This document shows, one piece after another, positions 63,395 through 64,000 of a DNA stretch of 64,000 bases. A program made the position numbers and the translations under genes. The notes under the pieces are model-generated. The model saw only the letters and a program-made list of their open reading frames with translations, had not been told where the DNA came from and made no database searches. This stretch comes from Mycobacterium shigaense. GTDB lineage: Bacteria > Actinomycetota > Actinomycetes > Mycobacteriales > Mycobacteriaceae. Where the stretch lies: positions 3,348,001-3,412,000 of the forward strand of contig NZ_AP018164.1 in the NCBI RefSeq assembly GCF_002356315.1, read 5' to 3'. Position 1 is the first letter of the stretch. Every line of letters begins with the position of its first letter.

Positions 63395-64000
63395 TTCGTG
63401 TCAGGGCAGGCGTTTTCAGCCTTACCGCGCCCGCTCCGGCCGACGATGACGGCAGTTATCTGCGTTGGCACCTGCTGGATCACATGCCCGAGCAGTATCA
63501 ACTTCCCGGCATCGTGCACGGGTTGCGCTGGATCGCCGACGGCGATTACGTCAAGCATCGCCTGGCGGCGCACGGTCCGCTGGGCGACGTCGGCAACGCC
63601 GTGCACTACCTCGTCGCCGACCCCGTCGAGGAGACCTTCGACGACTTCGTCGCTCTCGGTCGCGAGCTGCGGGAGAACGGTCGCTTCCCCGTCCTGCGGC
63701 CGTCGTTGCAAGTGGCAGGGCTGCGGCTGCTGCAGTGGCGCGCGTCGCCGCGCGCGCTGGTGTCCCCCGAGGTGGTGCCGTTTCGGCCGCACCGCGGCAT
63801 CCTGCTGATCGTCGAGGAGCCCGTCGAGGGCCGCTCCGACGAATGGCTGCAATGGCTGCATGCCGCGCACTATCCGGCGTTGCTTGGCACACCCGGAACC
63901 GCGGGCGCCTGGACATTCGGATCGAGCGCGGGCTGGAGCCGGCTGCCGCGGGGGTGGCGCACCGATCGGCAGTACATCACCGTCGTCTATCTCGACGCCG
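63391..64000 (+). CDS. EthD/Dabb-like protein (cut by window end)
   Basis: The first ~203 residues of a protein coupled to the oxidoreductase by a GTGA overlap. Two similar modules can be seen: the first with LRWHLLDHMPEQYQLPGIVH (about 25-44), the second with EWLQWLHAAHYPALLGTPGT (about 150-169). This fits a dimeric alpha/beta-barrel (EthD-like) repeat. The gene continues past position 64000. A role in processing the product of the upstream flavin/F420 enzyme is inferred only from coupling. Confidence 0.75.
   Translation, partial: MIRVRAGVFSLTAPAPADDDGSYLRWHLLDHMPEQYQLPGIVHGLRWIADGDYVKHRLAAHGPLGDVGNAVHYLVADPVEETFDDFVALGRELRENGRFPVLRPSLQVAGLRLLQWRASPRALVSPEVVPFRPHRGILLIVEEPVEGRSDEWLQWLHAAHYPALLGTPGTAGAWTFGSSAGWSRLPRGWRTDRQYITVVYLDA

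Overview
The window is high-GC actinobacterial DNA and almost certainly comes from a Mycobacterium. Diagnostic contents are an MmpS/MmpL pair, the FAS-II mycolic acid operon (fabD-acpM-kasA-kasB-accD6), a mycothiol-dependent dehydrogenase (mscR), CYP124, an MPT64-family secreted protein, a cutinase, a PimC-like mannosyltransferase and many P450, TetR and FAD-monooxygenase genes. From memory, the gene order largely follows M. tuberculosis from the tRNA-Val/ahpE region (about Rv2238c) to cyp124 (Rv2266), then Rv2280-, Rv2287- and sseB (Rv2291)-like genes, with extra blocks in between. A slow-growing non-tuberculous species, for example of the M. avium group, is the likeliest source; this is an inference, not a measurement.

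Layout. 1-1.2 kb: truncated mmpL with its mmpS. 1.5-3.2 kb: tRNA-Val, ahpE, a DUF3052 gene and a lipoprotein. 3.3-13 kb: aceE, the regulator mabR, a clear inverted-repeat operator, then the FAS-II operon. 13-15.4 kb: a TetR-controlled FAD monooxygenase absent from this place in M. tuberculosis. 15.5-20.2 kb: glycerolipid genes (glpD and TetR, divergent from a DHAP-synthase-like flavoprotein and a lipid kinase). 20.2-26.7 kb: secreted proteins, DUF3145, a serine hydrolase/small protein/methyltransferase operon, mscR with its metallo-hydrolase. 26.7-33.2 kb: membrane-tethered Hsp70-like protein, DapB-like oxidoreductase, anchorless MmpS-like protein, cyp124 group, HAD hydrolase.

33.3-46.7 kb is an accessory region rich in broken genes: a PlsC fragment, a shattered flavin hydroxylase next to an orphan palindrome, a frameshifted secreted protein, a P450 with an internal deletion, an epimerase reduced to its two ends, and a kinase whose DFG aspartate is missing. 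Intact genes among them include an amidase, a cutinase, an intradiol ring-cleavage operon with its TetR, an EcsC protein and a 13E12-type HNH protein.

46.8-64 kb: FAD-linked dehydrogenase, acyltransferase, DsbA-like protein, chagasin-like inhibitor, CPA1 antiporter, ATPase, a second TetR/FAD-monooxygenase module with its own 30-bp palindrome, pimC, sseB, a nucleosidase, a hydrolase, a TetR-P450 operon divergent from an F420-type oxidoreductase, and a gene cut by the window end. No CRISPR array, rRNA or insertion sequence was seen. Every gap over about 300 bases is covered by a listed gene or pseudogene.
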